A stretch of 64,000 nt of DNA from Sphingobacterium olei (GCF_005048855.1 NZ_SUME01000010.1:90289-154288); one strand, 5' to 3'. Positions 18,458 to 27,976 are shown, counted from the stretch's first letter. Numbers and translations are program-made. Notes: a model not told the origin generated them from the letters alone.

Positions 18458-19518
18458 GTGCCGATACGAAGAAATTTACGGTTTTAGGTGGATTCAATCA
18501 AGTCTTGTTATTGCTAGTATTGATTTTTTTTATCCTCCATTATGCAAAAACTTTTCTAGTTCCTATCGCGATAAGCGGTCTGATGGCTATGCTTTTGGTT
18601 CCTGTATGCCGTAGACTTGAAAAATGGGGCATAAAACGAGCTCTGACGGCGGCGATAACAGTGTTGCTGACACTTCTGCTGATTAGTGGAGTCATTTACG
18701 TCCTGATAAATGAGCTAGTCAATCTAGGTACAGGTATGACGGTTTTAGGAGAACGCTTAAATACAATGCTTGGTAATGGACATGAATTTATCTCCGAACA
18801 TTTCAACGTTTCCAAGGGAAAACAAAAAGAGTATTTACAGAGTCAAGTTTCCGAATGGTCTAATTCAGCTGGAAAACTCGTCAGTGGAGCGGTTTTTTCT
18901 ATTGTTTCCCTATTGGGTAATCTGCTAATTATCACCGTATACACGATTTTGATTCTAATTTATAGAAGTCGAATCAAGAATTTTGTTCTTCAATTGGTAA
19001 ATAGGTACGCAGGAACAGGAGAGGTGGCTCACACTAAGTTTATTGTTGATGAAATTACACAGATATCCAGCTTGTATGTAGGCGGAATATTTTTAGTAGT
19101 ACTCATACTTTCTATTATCTATTTTACCGGCCTAACTATAATTGGTGTCGAGAATGCGTTATTCTTTGCTATCATTTCAGCTCTAATCAACGTGATTCCC
19201 TATATCGGATCGGTAGTAGGCGGAATAATAGTCGTGCTTTATACGTTGATCACGAGAGATACTCTTACAGTCCCAATCATCGTGACTATATTTTTTACGG
19301 TTGTGCAGCAATTGGACAGCTATGTACTTACACCAAATATTACAGGTAGTAAAGTCCGTTTAGGCCCTTTGTTTACCATAATGGTTCTTCTTTTGGGAGG
19401 TATGGTTTGGGGAGCTGCAGGAATGATCTTATTTATTCCAATACTGGGAATTTTTAAGGTGATTTTTGACAATGTAGATCCTCTGAAGCCTTATGGTTAT
19501 TTAATTGGAGATACGTAG
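18454..19518 (+). CDS. AI-2E family transporter (PerM/YdiK-like)
   Basis: 354 residues. Eight or so membrane helices in the AI-2E pattern: LLLVLIFFILHYAKTFLVPI, ISGLMAMLLVPVCRRLEKWG, a soluble segment at about 95-145, then GVENALFFAIISALINVIPY IGSVVGGIIVVLY and the C-terminal GPLFTIMVLLLGGMVWGAAG. The family includes autoinducer exporters, Na+/H+ antiporters and unassigned members, so the substrate is unknown. It overlaps the pterin dehydratase stop by ATGA. The convergent Gfo/Idh/MocA gene ends 15 bp away. Confidence 0.9.
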   Translation: MSADTKKFTVLGGFNQVLLLLVLIFFILHYAKTFLVPIAISGLMAMLLVPVCRRLEKWGIKRALTAAITVLLTLLLISGVIYVLINELVNLGTGMTVLGERLNTMLGNGHEFISEHFNVSKGKQKEYLQSQVSEWSNSAGKLVSGAVFSIVSLLGNLLIITVYTILILIYRSRIKNFVLQLVNRYAGTGEVAHTKFIVDEITQISSLYVGGIFLVVLILSIIYFTGLTIIGVENALFFAIISALINVIPYIGSVVGGIIVVLYTLITRDTLTVPIIVTIFFTVVQQLDSYVLTPNITGSKVRLGPLFTIMVLLLGGMVWGAAGMILFIPILGIFKVIFDNVDPLKPYGYLIGDT

Positions 19519-19532
19519 ATTTTTTTGGTCTG

Positions 19533-20657
19533 TTAAGTCAGATCCAATTCCTGTCGCTGGCCGCTAGCACAGGCGCGATATATGGCATCTATAATCTTCA
19601 TATCTTGGAGGCCGACTTTACCATCTACAGACAAAATGGGTGTTTTGCCATCCAGGATGATGCTCGCCATCTCATCCATCTGAATGGTTTGATGTGGCAC
19701 GTGTGGGTGATTTAATTCTCCCTTGTTTGTACGTCCTTTTATGGGCCCGTATCCTGTTGATGGTCTCATTTCGGCAAAACCCTTCTCACCGTTTAGAAAG
19801 AAACGATCCAAAGAACCCATATTGTATGTAGATAAGCAGGAGGCTACGGCACCATTGGGAAAACCTAACTGAAATTGAATGGTTTCGTCCACTCCTTCCT
19901 TGAATTTGATCGGATCAGTTTTTGTTTCCTGTGCTGTCACCCAAATTGGATCTTCACCTATCATATATCGGGCACCATTTATTGCATAGATGCCGATATC
20001 CATAAGAGAACCTCCGCCTGCCAATTCCTTATTAAGACGCCATTGATTTGGATCTCCAATACGAAATCCAGACAGGCCTTGAAAAAACTTGATATTTCCG
20101 AATTCACCATCATTTCTCATGCGGACGACCTCAAGTGTATTGGGCTCAAAACGCATACGATAACCAATCAATAACTTCACGCCGGCAGCTTCACAAGCAT
20201 CTACCATTTCGCGGCCCTCTTCTGCATTGATGGCCATTGGTTTTTCACAAATGGCATGTTTGCCCGCCCTAGCTACTCGTATAACCTGATCGTGGTGCAG
20301 CGAATTAGGTGTAATGACATATATTGCGTCGACTTCGGGGTTATTCTTGATATCATCAAAGTTTGCGTAATTATAATGATTTTGCTCAGGTACATTATAC
20401 TTCTTGCCCCATTCTTCTAGTTTAGAAGGAGTGCCACTGATCAGCGCCGTTATTTTAGCCCTCTTGCAGGATTGCATAGCTTCGGCAACGTGCTGAGCGT
20501 AACCTCCTAATCCCATGAGTGCAACGCGTAAGACAGGTTTTTGAGGATCTATTGTCGACCACTGATCAAGATCTGAAGTAGCGTAAGAAGGTAAAAGGGG
20601 CAAAGCGATAGCCGATAAGGCTAATTTTTGAAGAAAGTTGCGACGTGAATTACTCAT
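19533..20657 (-). CDS. Gfo/Idh/MocA family oxidoreductase with Tat-type signal
   Basis: 374 residues from the ATG at 20657. The frame is open 14 codons further, but this start places a twin-arginine signal (NSRRNFLQKLALSAIALPLL) at the N-terminus, as in periplasmic glucose-fructose oxidoreductases. Visible: the nucleotide-binding fold VALMGLGGYAQHVAEAMQSC, the EKP motif (HAICEKPMAINAEEG) and the catalytic-region GGGSLMDIGIYAINGARYM. Probably folded with bound NADP in the cytoplasm and exported. The sugar substrate is unknown. Confidence 0.92.
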   Translation of the reverse strand: MSNSRRNFLQKLALSAIALPLLPSYATSDLDQWSTIDPQKPVLRVALMGLGGYAQHVAEAMQSCKRAKITALISGTPSKLEEWGKKYNVPEQNHYNYANFDDIKNNPEVDAIYVITPNSLHHDQVIRVARAGKHAICEKPMAINAEEGREMVDACEAAGVKLLIGYRMRFEPNTLEVVRMRNDGEFGNIKFFQGLSGFRIGDPNQWRLNKELAGGGSLMDIGIYAINGARYMIGEDPIWVTAQETKTDPIKFKEGVDETIQFQLGFPNGAVASCLSTYNMGSLDRFFLNGEKGFAEMRPSTGYGPIKGRTNKGELNHPHVPHQTIQMDEMASIILDGKTPILSVDGKVGLQDMKIIDAIYRACASGQRQELDLT

Positions 20658-20761
20658 ACTTGTTGGTTTAACGTAATATTTGATAAACAAAGTGCTCAAT
20701 ATATAGTTTGCCTATATTGCAAATATGTCGTTTTTATCCGAGACTTATCCACGAATCAGAA

Positions 20762-20800
20762 TAAAAAAAGAGCAATGTCATAGTAAGACGGTTGCTCTTG
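20762..20800 (-). terminator. Rho-independent terminator of the 38-aa peptide gene
   Basis: Read on the minus strand, AAGAGCAA and TTGCTCTT form an 8-bp stem followed by TTTTTTTA. It lies 32 bp after the peptide stop and before the Gfo/Idh/MocA gene, so it ends the peptide transcript. Confidence 0.8.
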
Positions 20801-20831
20801 AATGGTATGTACATTAGGTGATTCCTTCTAT

Positions 20832-20948
20832 CTAGCTTGCTGCGGATAAATCTTGATCTTCACTGGATTCTTCCAAGATAGCCATCAATAAAAGATAATA
20901 TCCTTTTTCTAGACCTAATTTTGCTGCTTTTACTTCAATATTTTCCAT
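20832..20948 (-). CDS. Orphan 38-residue peptide
   Basis: A complete frame, ATG at 20948 to TAG at 20832. The product begins MENIEVKAAKLGLEKGYY, has a hydrophobic centre (LLLMAILEE) and an acidic, Ser-rich end (SSEDQDLSAAS). There is no signal peptide and no Cys. It has its own apparatus: a Bacteroidota-type promoter at 21199-21229, a leader of about 240 nt with a strong hairpin at 21143-21175, and a terminator at 20762. That context is the evidence that it is a real gene; no family is recognised. It could be a small cytosolic or amphipathic regulatory peptide, or a peptide precursor, but nothing nearby encodes a modifying enzyme. Confidence 0.6.
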   Translation of the reverse strand: MENIEVKAAKLGLEKGYYLLLMAILEESSEDQDLSAAS

Positions 20949-21142
20949 AATCTATTATATTTAGTTGTTAAGCCCTGTATTTGGATAATGTTTTTCAAAG
21001 CACATGCCAAAAAACAGAGGACATGGAAAACAAGGGATTAATCTCCCGTTTTAAGCGCATTTTTCTCGTATAAGGGTATTAATAAGGTTATTCCCGATGA
21101 AAATACGGAGTGAAATACGTGATCTACTGTTCTGTAAAAATG

Positions 21143-21175
21143 AAAGGCCTTCAGTCGGGGAGACTGAAGACCTTT
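21143..21175 (-). promoter_or_regulatory. Leader hairpin in the 5' region of the 38-aa peptide gene
   Basis: On the minus strand AAAGGTCTTCAGTC pairs with GACTGAAGGCCTTT (14 bp, one mismatch, loop TCCCC), followed by CATTTTTAC. It lies about 20-50 nt after the inferred transcription start. The shape fits an attenuator or a small-RNA terminator; which one cannot be told from sequence. Confidence 0.55.
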
Positions 21176-21198
21176 ACTAACCAATTATAAACCTAGAA

Positions 21199-21229
21199 CA
21201 AAGATAGTGTATTTTATACACTTAGTCAA
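21199..21229 (-). promoter_or_regulatory. Bacteroidota-type promoter for the 38-aa peptide transcript
   Basis: On the minus strand TTG, 20 bases, then TATCTTTG matches the known Bacteroidota consensus TTG-N19/20-TAnnTTTG. It precedes the leader hairpin and the peptide gene with no other gene between. Confidence 0.65.
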
Positions 21230-21316
21230 AATGTTTTTTTGTTTTTTTTTTAAAATGGTGTAAAGATGTAAGTCGTTAAAAACATGCAAGTTCTTATGTT
21301 ATTTATATGCTTATAA

Positions 21317-21455
21317 TTATAATACAACCTTTACAGAGTCATCTTCTTTTTTATCAAATATGGAATAACCATGTTTTGTCTCCGAAAGGGGAGAGAATGG
21401 GTGATGATATCATCAAGCACCATCTTAGTGTCATTTACGAGTTCAATAAGTTTGA
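21317..21455 (-). pseudogene. Decayed C-terminal stump of a zinc-type alcohol dehydrogenase
   Basis: On the minus strand KLIELVNDTKMVLDDIITHS is followed, after a one-base deletion in a C run, by LSETKHGYSIFDKKEDDSVK and VVL-stop. This is the usual C-terminus of zinc-dependent alcohol or formaldehyde dehydrogenases (DIITHxLPL...GYxIFxxKEDxxxKVVL). No upstream catalytic part is recognisable, so the gene is a relic. The rest of the 715-bp gap 20949-21663 holds the peptide leader and nothing else recognised. Confidence 0.6.
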
Positions 21456-21663
21456 ATAGCCAGCGTACAGATCGGTATATGCTTTTTCGTTGTTCTACAT
21501 AGTTGTCCGTTTAGGTCAATCAAAAGCCAGCAGTAAGGAAAGTTCAACTATTTTAGTAGAAGCATTCACTGATTAAAAACAGCACGTATCCCTATGGAAA
21601 TTAAAACTTTAATGCCTTTGCAATGTTTACTTAAGATAGTATGGTTTGTTTACGTTTAACATT

Positions 21664-22314
21664 ATGAAGATTATATTAACAGGAACAACCGGGATGGTAG
21701 GCGAGGGCGTTCTTTTGGAATGCCTTGCTAATCCATATGTTACCGAAGTGCTGAGTGTAAGCCGTAAGCCCTGTGGCCACGTAAATTCCAAACTGAAAGA
21801 GTATATTCTGCCTGATTTTTTGGATTTAAAGACGGAAGACGAACGGCTTAACGGATATGATGCTTGTTTTTTTTGTGCTGGAATTAGTAGCGTAGGACTT
21901 AAGGAAGAAGAATATACACGGATTACCTTCGACACGACTATCCATTTTGCGGAAGTGGTGTTGGCGCAAAATCCGAATGCTGTATTCATCTATGTAAGTG
22001 GTGCCGGTACCGATAGTACCGAAAACGGCCGCAGCATGTGGGCTCGGGTAAAAGGGAAGACAGAAAATACGCTGACGATGATGCCGTTTAAAAAAGTGTA
22101 TAATTTTCGTCCCGGTTTTATGAAAGCAACAGACGGACAGAAGCACCTGCTACCGCTGTATAAATATATCGGTTGGATGTACCCGTTATTAAACGTACTG
22201 ATTCCAAACGGTACAAGTACACTTCAGCAGGTTGCTAAGGCCATGATTCGTCTCGTTCATGCCGATTTTCAAAAAAAGATCATTAGTGTCAAAGAAATTA
22301 AAGCGTTGGCGTAA
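21664..22314 (+). CDS. NAD(P)-binding Rossmann-fold protein (NAD-dependent epimerase/YbjT-like)
   Basis: 216 residues from the ATG at 21664, which places the dinucleotide motif MKIILTGTTGMVGEGVLLEC at the very N-terminus. A start six codons earlier is possible. The fold continues with VLSVSRKP, CFFCAGISSVG and the FIYVSGAGTDS strand. It lacks a convincing YxxxK site, so it may be a non-catalytic or atypical member related to the atypical SDR group. It converges with the DUF72 gene, whose stop is two bases after its own. Confidence 0.82.
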   Translation: MKIILTGTTGMVGEGVLLECLANPYVTEVLSVSRKPCGHVNSKLKEYILPDFLDLKTEDERLNGYDACFFCAGISSVGLKEEEYTRITFDTTIHFAEVVLAQNPNAVFIYVSGAGTDSTENGRSMWARVKGKTENTLTMMPFKKVYNFRPGFMKATDGQKHLLPLYKYIGWMYPLLNVLIPNGTSTLQQVAKAMIRLVHADFQKKIISVKEIKALA

Positions 22315-22315
22315 T

Positions 22316-23080
22316 TTAATCGCTATTCTCTACATAATGTTTCAGCAGGTTCACGTTGGCAATTGCTTCGCCAATAGTATTGTTGAAATAAACAAAGACT
22401 TCTTTCCCGGATGATAGCCAATCTTTGATATAATAACTGTATTCCATTAAAAAATCATCATCATAACTTCCTTTGAAATCACCATTCGGACCATGGAAAC
22501 GTAAGTAAATAAATTTTGTTTCCATCTGTTCTATATTCAAACCAATACTGCTTTTATCGTGAAAAACCATCGAAACTCCATATGCATCCAGTAATTTATA
22601 TGTTTCCGCTCGGTACCATGATGCTTGCCTAAATTCAACACACACCTTCCAGTCTTGTTTAGGATTGCTTGCTGAGATTCTTTCCATTAATTGTTGTAAA
22701 CGGGCAAAGGAATGAAATCCGGTCGACGGAGGCAATTGCACTAATAAGCAGCCTTTTTTTTCGCCAATAGCATCTATAGTCTCCATAAAACTCGTAACAT
22801 CAACTGGATTAAAGATAAGTCCTTTCGTATGGGTAATACCTCTCCATAGCTTGAACGTGAATCGGAAGTTATCTGTTACCTCCTCCGACCATCTGCGTAC
22901 AGTATTCGAAAGCGGAACCTTGTAGAATGAACTATTTACTTCCAGTGAGTTGAATAATATACTGTAAACAGCAAGCCTACTTTTAAGCCGTAAAGGTTCG
23001 GGATAAAAACTCTTGTTCTTATATGGTAAAAGAATACCACTTGTGCCAGAAAAATATAATGGATTCATTATAGCTGTCAT
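22316..23080 (-). CDS. DUF72 family protein
   Basis: 254 residues. The TIM-barrel-like DUF72 pattern is clear: YFSGTSGILLPYKNKSFYPE at the N-terminus, FNSLEVNSSFYKVPL, FRFTFKLWRGITHTKGLI, LVQLPPSTGF, WKVCVEFRQASWY and a C-terminal YIKDWLSSGKEVFVYFNN. The family is widespread and of unknown activity. Start chosen at 23080 because AGGT lies just before it; the ATG at 23068 is also possible. Confidence 0.85.
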   Translation of the reverse strand: MTAIMNPLYFSGTSGILLPYKNKSFYPEPLRLKSRLAVYSILFNSLEVNSSFYKVPLSNTVRRWSEEVTDNFRFTFKLWRGITHTKGLIFNPVDVTSFMETIDAIGEKKGCLLVQLPPSTGFHSFARLQQLMERISASNPKQDWKVCVEFRQASWYRAETYKLLDAYGVSMVFHDKSSIGLNIEQMETKFIYLRFHGPNGDFKGSYDDDFLMEYSYYIKDWLSSGKEVFVYFNNTIGEAIANVNLLKHYVENSD

Positions 23081-23346
23081 TTTACCTGGATATAACAATC
23101 GAAACAGGTTTAAGTTGCTCAGCCTAGTTTCGAGAATCCCTGTGAGGTTAGTTAGTCTTGTAATAGGTTTTAACTATTGTGATATAGAGTTAATTGATTT
23201 TGATGACACTTATTAATATATTATCTTTATATTTCAAATGAGCCGATATAAATAATGGAATCATTGAAACCTATAGGATAAACGTTATTTGGCCGTAAAA
23301 ATTAAATAGATATAAACAACCATATATTCAATAAAAACTATAAAAA

Positions 23347-25629
23347 ATGGAAAAAGAAACAAACGATATCAGCAAGTGCCCGTTTCATAACGGAAGTATG
23401 AAACATAATGTAGGCGGTGGTGGTACTAGAAACCGTGATTGGTGGCCTAATCAGCTAAAACTGAATATCCTACGTCAACATTCTTCTTTATCAAATCCAA
23501 TGGGAGAGGAATTTAACTACGCCGAAGCTTTTAAAAGCCTTGACTTAGAAGCTGTGAAGACCGATCTTCATGCGCTCATGACCGATTCACAAGATTGGTG
23601 GCCAGCAGATTTCGGTCATTACGGTCCTTTGTTCATTCGTATGGCCTGGCATAGTGCAGGCACGTACCGCGTAGGCGACGGTCGTGGCGGTGCAGGTGCA
23701 GGACTACAACGTTTTGCCCCACTGAATAGCTGGCCGGACAATGTAAGCCTCGATAAAGCCCGCCGGTTGCTTTGGCCCATCAAGCAAAAATATGGCCGGA
23801 AAATTTCATGGGCAGATTTGATGATCCTAACCGGTAACGTGGCATTGGAGTCTATGGGTTTTAAGACGTTTGGCTTTGCTGGCGGACGTGAAGATGTCTG
23901 GGAGGCAGATGAATCTGTTTATTGGGGTTCTGAATCTACTTGGTTAGGTGGCGACCTCCGGTATGGTCACGGCTCCGAAGGTGTGCCAAAGGAAGAAGGC
24001 GTATTAGTTTCGGACGATGATGCTGATGGTGATATACATTCCCGAGACCTCGAAAAGCCACTTGCCGCCGTGCAGATGGGCTTAATCTACGTTAATCCTG
24101 AAGGTCCTGATGGAAATCCTGATCCTATCGCAGCTGCCAAAGATATACGTGATACCTTCGGTCGCATGGCGATGAATGATGAAGAAACTGTCGCACTGAT
24201 TGCGGGGGGGCATACCTTCGGCAAAACCCACGGTGCAGGTAATTCAGACCTAGTAGGAGCTGAGCCTGAGGCAGCCTCCATCGAAGAGCAAGGTTTGGGT
24301 TGGAAGAATAGTTTTGGCACAGGAAAAGGAGCAGATACGACGACCAGTGGTTTGGAAGTTACCTGGACATCATCCCCGACGAAATGGAGTAACAATTTCT
24401 TCTGGAATCTGTTCGGGTATGAATGGGAGTTAACGAAGAGCCCGGCTGGTGCACATCAGTGGCGACCAAAGCACGGTATGGGAGCTGATACGGTGCCACA
24501 TGCACACGATCCTTCAAAACGAATTGCGCCAGCCATGCTTACGACAGATCTTGCGCTACGGTTTGATCCCGTCTATGAAAAGATATCAAGAAATTTTCTT
24601 CAAAATCCAGATCAATTTGCAGATGCCTTTGCCCGAGCATGGTTTAAATTAACACATCGCGATATGGGACCCCGTGAACGCTACCTAGGGCCAGATGTTC
24701 CGCAAGAAGAATTGCTTTGGCAAGATCCCATTCCTGCAGTCGACCATATATTGATAGATGACCATGATATTGCGAGCCTAAAAGCAAATGTATTGGAATC
24801 TGGTTTAACGGTGTCAGAATTAGTTACTACAGCATGGGCCTCAGCCTCGACCTTCCGGGGGTCTGACAAACGTGGCGGTGCAAATGGTGCACGTATCCGC
24901 TTGACTCCTCAAAAAGACTGGCAGGTCAACAATCCTCTGCAACTGCAAAAAGTATTAAACATATTGGAGGATATTCAAAGCGATTTTAATGCTGCGCAGG
25001 CAGATGGGAAGAAAGTGTCGCTAGCAGATTTGATCGTGCTAGCTGGTTGTGCCGGTGTTGAGAAAGCTGCCAAAGACGCCGGACACAGTACCACTGTGCC
25101 TTTTACACCGGGGCGCATGGACGCTTCCCAGGAACAAACCGATGTGGAGTCCTTTGGTTACCTAGAGCCTATTGCCGATGGCTTTAGGAATTACCGCAAA
25201 CCAAACCCACATGTATCTACCGAAGAGTTGCTCATCGATAAGGCGCAGCTGCTAACACTTACGGCGCCGGAGCTGACTGTGTTGTTGGGAGGATTACGTG
25301 TATTGGATACAAATGCCGATGGTTCCAAGCATGGTGTTTTTACATCCCGTCCAGAGGTGCTTACCAACGATTTCTTTGTAAATCTATTGAATATGAACAC
25401 AGTTTGGAAAGCAATAGACGACGACAGAGAAGTTTATGAAGGTAGCGACCGCAGCAGTGGAGAATTCAAATGGACCGGTACCCGCGCGGATCTTGTTTTT
25501 GGTTCTAATTCAGAATTGAGAGCTCTTGCCGAGGTTTACGGAAGCGCGGATGCGCAGGACAAATTTGTTAGTGACTTTATATCCGTCTGGAATAAAGTAA
25601 TGAATTTAGATCGGTTTGACTTAAACTGA
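23347..25629 (+). CDS. katG: Catalase-peroxidase KatG
   Basis: 760 residues, two tandem haem-peroxidase domains, of which only the first binds haem. The active-site residues are all present: Arg98, Trp101 and His102 in RMAWHSAG, and proximal His289 in GGHTFGKTHG. The Met-Tyr-Trp adduct that gives catalase activity can be formed by Trp101, Tyr248 (GLIYVNPEG) and Met274. It removes hydrogen peroxide in the cytoplasm and would activate isoniazid-like compounds. It stands alone with a strong terminator. A peroxide regulator may act on the 250-bp region upstream, but no operator was recognised. Confidence 0.98.
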   Translation: MEKETNDISKCPFHNGSMKHNVGGGGTRNRDWWPNQLKLNILRQHSSLSNPMGEEFNYAEAFKSLDLEAVKTDLHALMTDSQDWWPADFGHYGPLFIRMAWHSAGTYRVGDGRGGAGAGLQRFAPLNSWPDNVSLDKARRLLWPIKQKYGRKISWADLMILTGNVALESMGFKTFGFAGGREDVWEADESVYWGSESTWLGGDLRYGHGSEGVPKEEGVLVSDDDADGDIHSRDLEKPLAAVQMGLIYVNPEGPDGNPDPIAAAKDIRDTFGRMAMNDEETVALIAGGHTFGKTHGAGNSDLVGAEPEAASIEEQGLGWKNSFGTGKGADTTTSGLEVTWTSSPTKWSNNFFWNLFGYEWELTKSPAGAHQWRPKHGMGADTVPHAHDPSKRIAPAMLTTDLALRFDPVYEKISRNFLQNPDQFADAFARAWFKLTHRDMGPRERYLGPDVPQEELLWQDPIPAVDHILIDDHDIASLKANVLESGLTVSELVTTAWASASTFRGSDKRGGANGARIRLTPQKDWQVNNPLQLQKVLNILEDIQSDFNAAQADGKKVSLADLIVLAGCAGVEKAAKDAGHSTTVPFTPGRMDASQEQTDVESFGYLEPIADGFRNYRKPNPHVSTEELLIDKAQLLTLTAPELTVLLGGLRVLDTNADGSKHGVFTSRPEVLTNDFFVNLLNMNTVWKAIDDDREVYEGSDRSSGEFKWTGTRADLVFGSNSELRALAEVYGSADAQDKFVSDFISVWNKVMNLDRFDLN

Positions 25630-25671
25630 AGTGTCTGATTGAGACAAATAAATATAACGCTTTAAGGAACT

Positions 25672-25712
25672 GCAAATACAGCAAACGGGCACGTCTGCTG
25701 TATTTGTTTTTT
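25672..25712 (+). terminator. Rho-independent terminator after katG
   Basis: GCAAATACAGCA pairs with TGCTGTATTTG across a 12-base loop and is followed by TTTTTTG, 43 bp after the katG stop. Confidence 0.85.
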
Positions 25713-25753
25713 GTATCGGTATCAACTTCATGCTCCATAGAATGCGTGATCAA

Positions 25754-27010
25754 TCAATCCTGTCGAATATAGCTCTTACGAGTTGCCATCTGATCAGGCA
25801 AATTAGTTTCTAGCATTATATCAGCTGTATTGTCAGTAGTCCGCTTCAAAGTAAGTACGGTGATTTCAGGCCACATACCGACCCTGCCTTTTAATCCGTG
25901 ATAACCGAAGCCTCTGTTTACGTAGAGGTACTTTCCGTCCTTCGTGTAGAGACCTGCCCACTGCTTATAGAAATACTGGATAGGACTCCATTTAAAGCCA
26001 AATAGTTCAATGCCGAATTGCATCCCGTGGGTGTGTCCTGCCAACGTAAGATGTACATGCTGCTTATGAATAGTGACCTCATCCCAGTGCGACGGATCAT
26101 GAGACATTAATAGCTTAAACGAGTCATCAGGGATATTAGCCGTTGCTTTTTTCAAATCACCATATTGATGGAAGCCGCTTTTCCCCCAATTCTCTACACC
26201 AATTAGCGCAATACTTTGGCCCTGTTTGGCGATTGTTACTGTCTCGTTGAGCAATAATTTAAAGCCCATTTCCGCATGAATTTCCTTTAGACGCCTAAGA
26301 TTTGCATCCTTGGCCGCACTGCTTTCCCATTTAATGTAATCACCGTAATCATGATTACCCAAAACAGCATATTTTCCATACGGCGCTTTCAGCTTTGTGA
26401 AACTCACTATCCACGGATCCATTTCTGAAGCCATATTATTGACTAGATCGCCCGTAAATAATAGCAGGTCGCTGTTTTGGTCATTTGCCAGATCGATACC
26501 TTTTTGCACGCCTTTAGTATCGCTCCAGCTTCCGGAGTGTATATCGGATAACTGCGTGATGGTAAAACCGTCAAATGCCTCTGGCAGGTCTGGAAAATAA
26601 ATCGTTTCTTTTCGCACCTTATAAAAATGCTTTCCACGCGTTAAGCCAAAAACGATAACAAGAAAGATCACTCCCCCAATTGCAAGCGTAGCCTCACTTA
26701 CGTAGATGCTTCTTGCTGGAAAACTACGAAACAACCGGACGATATCCTCTGCCAATAGGATCGGAAAGGAAAATAATTTAGGAACAAACAGGAGTAGCAT
26801 TGCCGTAATCAGCACTGCGATAAAACGTTGTACACTGTCACCCGCTCTACGTATAAATACTATGGATATTATTCCAGCGATTAATAAGAGATCTATAAGC
26901 CAATAGCCGATATGAAACAGCGGATTTTGCGTAATGGTAATAATAGCCTGATAAAAATAGATATCACCTATCAGGAAAAGCGATAATATGAGGATAGCCC
27001 TTTTTGCCAT
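25754..27010 (-). CDS. Membrane-anchored calcineurin-like metallophosphoesterase
   Basis: 418 residues. Four membrane helices (about 5-20, 30-50, 60-80 and 105-125) are followed by a phosphoesterase domain with all metal-binding blocks: LSDIHSGSW, LLFTGDLVNN, AVLGNHDYGD, LMSHDPSHWDE and LTLAGHTHGMQFG. This is the YkuE/YaeI-like architecture, some members of which cleave lipid-linked phosphates. Probably an inner-membrane enzyme with its active site at the membrane face. The substrate is unknown. Confidence 0.92.
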   Translation of the reverse strand: MAKRAILILSLFLIGDIYFYQAIITITQNPLFHIGYWLIDLLLIAGIISIVFIRRAGDSVQRFIAVLITAMLLLFVPKLFSFPILLAEDIVRLFRSFPARSIYVSEATLAIGGVIFLVIVFGLTRGKHFYKVRKETIYFPDLPEAFDGFTITQLSDIHSGSWSDTKGVQKGIDLANDQNSDLLLFTGDLVNNMASEMDPWIVSFTKLKAPYGKYAVLGNHDYGDYIKWESSAAKDANLRRLKEIHAEMGFKLLLNETVTIAKQGQSIALIGVENWGKSGFHQYGDLKKATANIPDDSFKLLMSHDPSHWDEVTIHKQHVHLTLAGHTHGMQFGIELFGFKWSPIQYFYKQWAGLYTKDGKYLYVNRGFGYHGLKGRVGMWPEITVLTLKRTTDNTADIMLETNLPDQMATRKSYIRQD

Positions 27011-27289
27011 ATATAATTTATTTTAAAAAGCAGACGCACTCATGTAACAATGTTTTAGATACATAGGGCTTTTAAAACCAAGATTTTTGTGTTTTTTACT
27101 GCTTTGCGGAGAAAAATAGGCAACAAAATACAAAACTAGTTCAGGGTAAAGTAAAATTTAAGAATGGGAAGAGGGAACTTTCACATTTGGAATAATAATT
27201 TCTTGCCATAGGATAAGTATCTGCACTGGCAAACACCTTAATTTTAGTAAAAATAAAATAGTTGACAACGGACTTCAAAATTATTAAAC

Positions 27290-27814
27290 ATGGACACACC
27301 AAAATCATCAAAGTTAGCCGTTATTATTCCGGCTTATCGAATGCATACCCAGAGCTTTTTAAATGTTTTAGAAGGACTTTCAGAGGCCGATGCGATGAAG
27401 CGAATCGATGGTCGGACTAATCATATCACATGGATGGCTGGCAATTTCGTCAATGTACGCTATGGAATAGCACATGTGTTAGGACTTCCGGAAGAGGACC
27501 CTTATCACGATTTATTTTATATGGGGAAAACATTAGATGAGCACTTTTCTTATCCGAGTTTGGACAAACTGAAAGAAAGCTTCCATACTATCTCACCAAA
27601 AGTTTATCAAAGTTTACTGGAAGTACAAGAAGAACAATTGGCGGAAATTTTCCGGATAAATATGAATATTCCTTTCGTACGGGAAGATAAACTTAATTTT
27701 ATTGGCATGTGCATTGGGAGACAAGATTATCTATGTGGACAAATGGCGCTTATGCGACGGCTGCTTCACTACCCCGCGATGAAGTATGATACAGACGAAA
27801 ATATTACGTATTGA
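27290..27814 (+). CDS. DinB-like superfamily protein
   Basis: 174 residues, all helical. The sequence RMHTQSFLNVLEGLSEADAM and the later ITWMAGNFVNVRYGIAHVLG resemble the DinB/YfiT four-helix bundle, where a first helix carries a His and a second a conserved His-x-x-W region. The C-terminal GRQDYLCGQMALMRRLLHY supplies a possible third metal ligand position, but Asp replaces the usual His, so metal binding is doubtful. Such proteins are often thiol transferases or unassigned. No operon partner. Confidence 0.65.
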   Translation: MDTPKSSKLAVIIPAYRMHTQSFLNVLEGLSEADAMKRIDGRTNHITWMAGNFVNVRYGIAHVLGLPEEDPYHDLFYMGKTLDEHFSYPSLDKLKESFHTISPKVYQSLLEVQEEQLAEIFRINMNIPFVREDKLNFIGMCIGRQDYLCGQMALMRRLLHYPAMKYDTDENITY

Positions 27815-27889
27815 TATACCCACCTAGATCTAGTGCAGAACCAATCACAATTTGCTAAGTTTGACATTAGCCTTTTGATATTCTCCAAT

Positions 27890-27965
27890 TTTAAAAATTG
27901 CAGAGCGAGAAACCCGACAGAACGATTTTCTAAAGGTAATTGATGCTCGACTTAAGAAGGATTAA
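27890..27965 (+). pseudogene. Short C-terminal stump
   Basis: Just before the DUF1801 gene a frame reads KIAERETRQNDFLKVIDARL-KKD-stop with no start codon and an in-frame stop 5 codons earlier. It looks like the tail of a YdeI-like or similar small protein. Identity is weak and it may be chance. Confidence 0.25.
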
Positions 27966-27976
27966 AATATTTGAGT

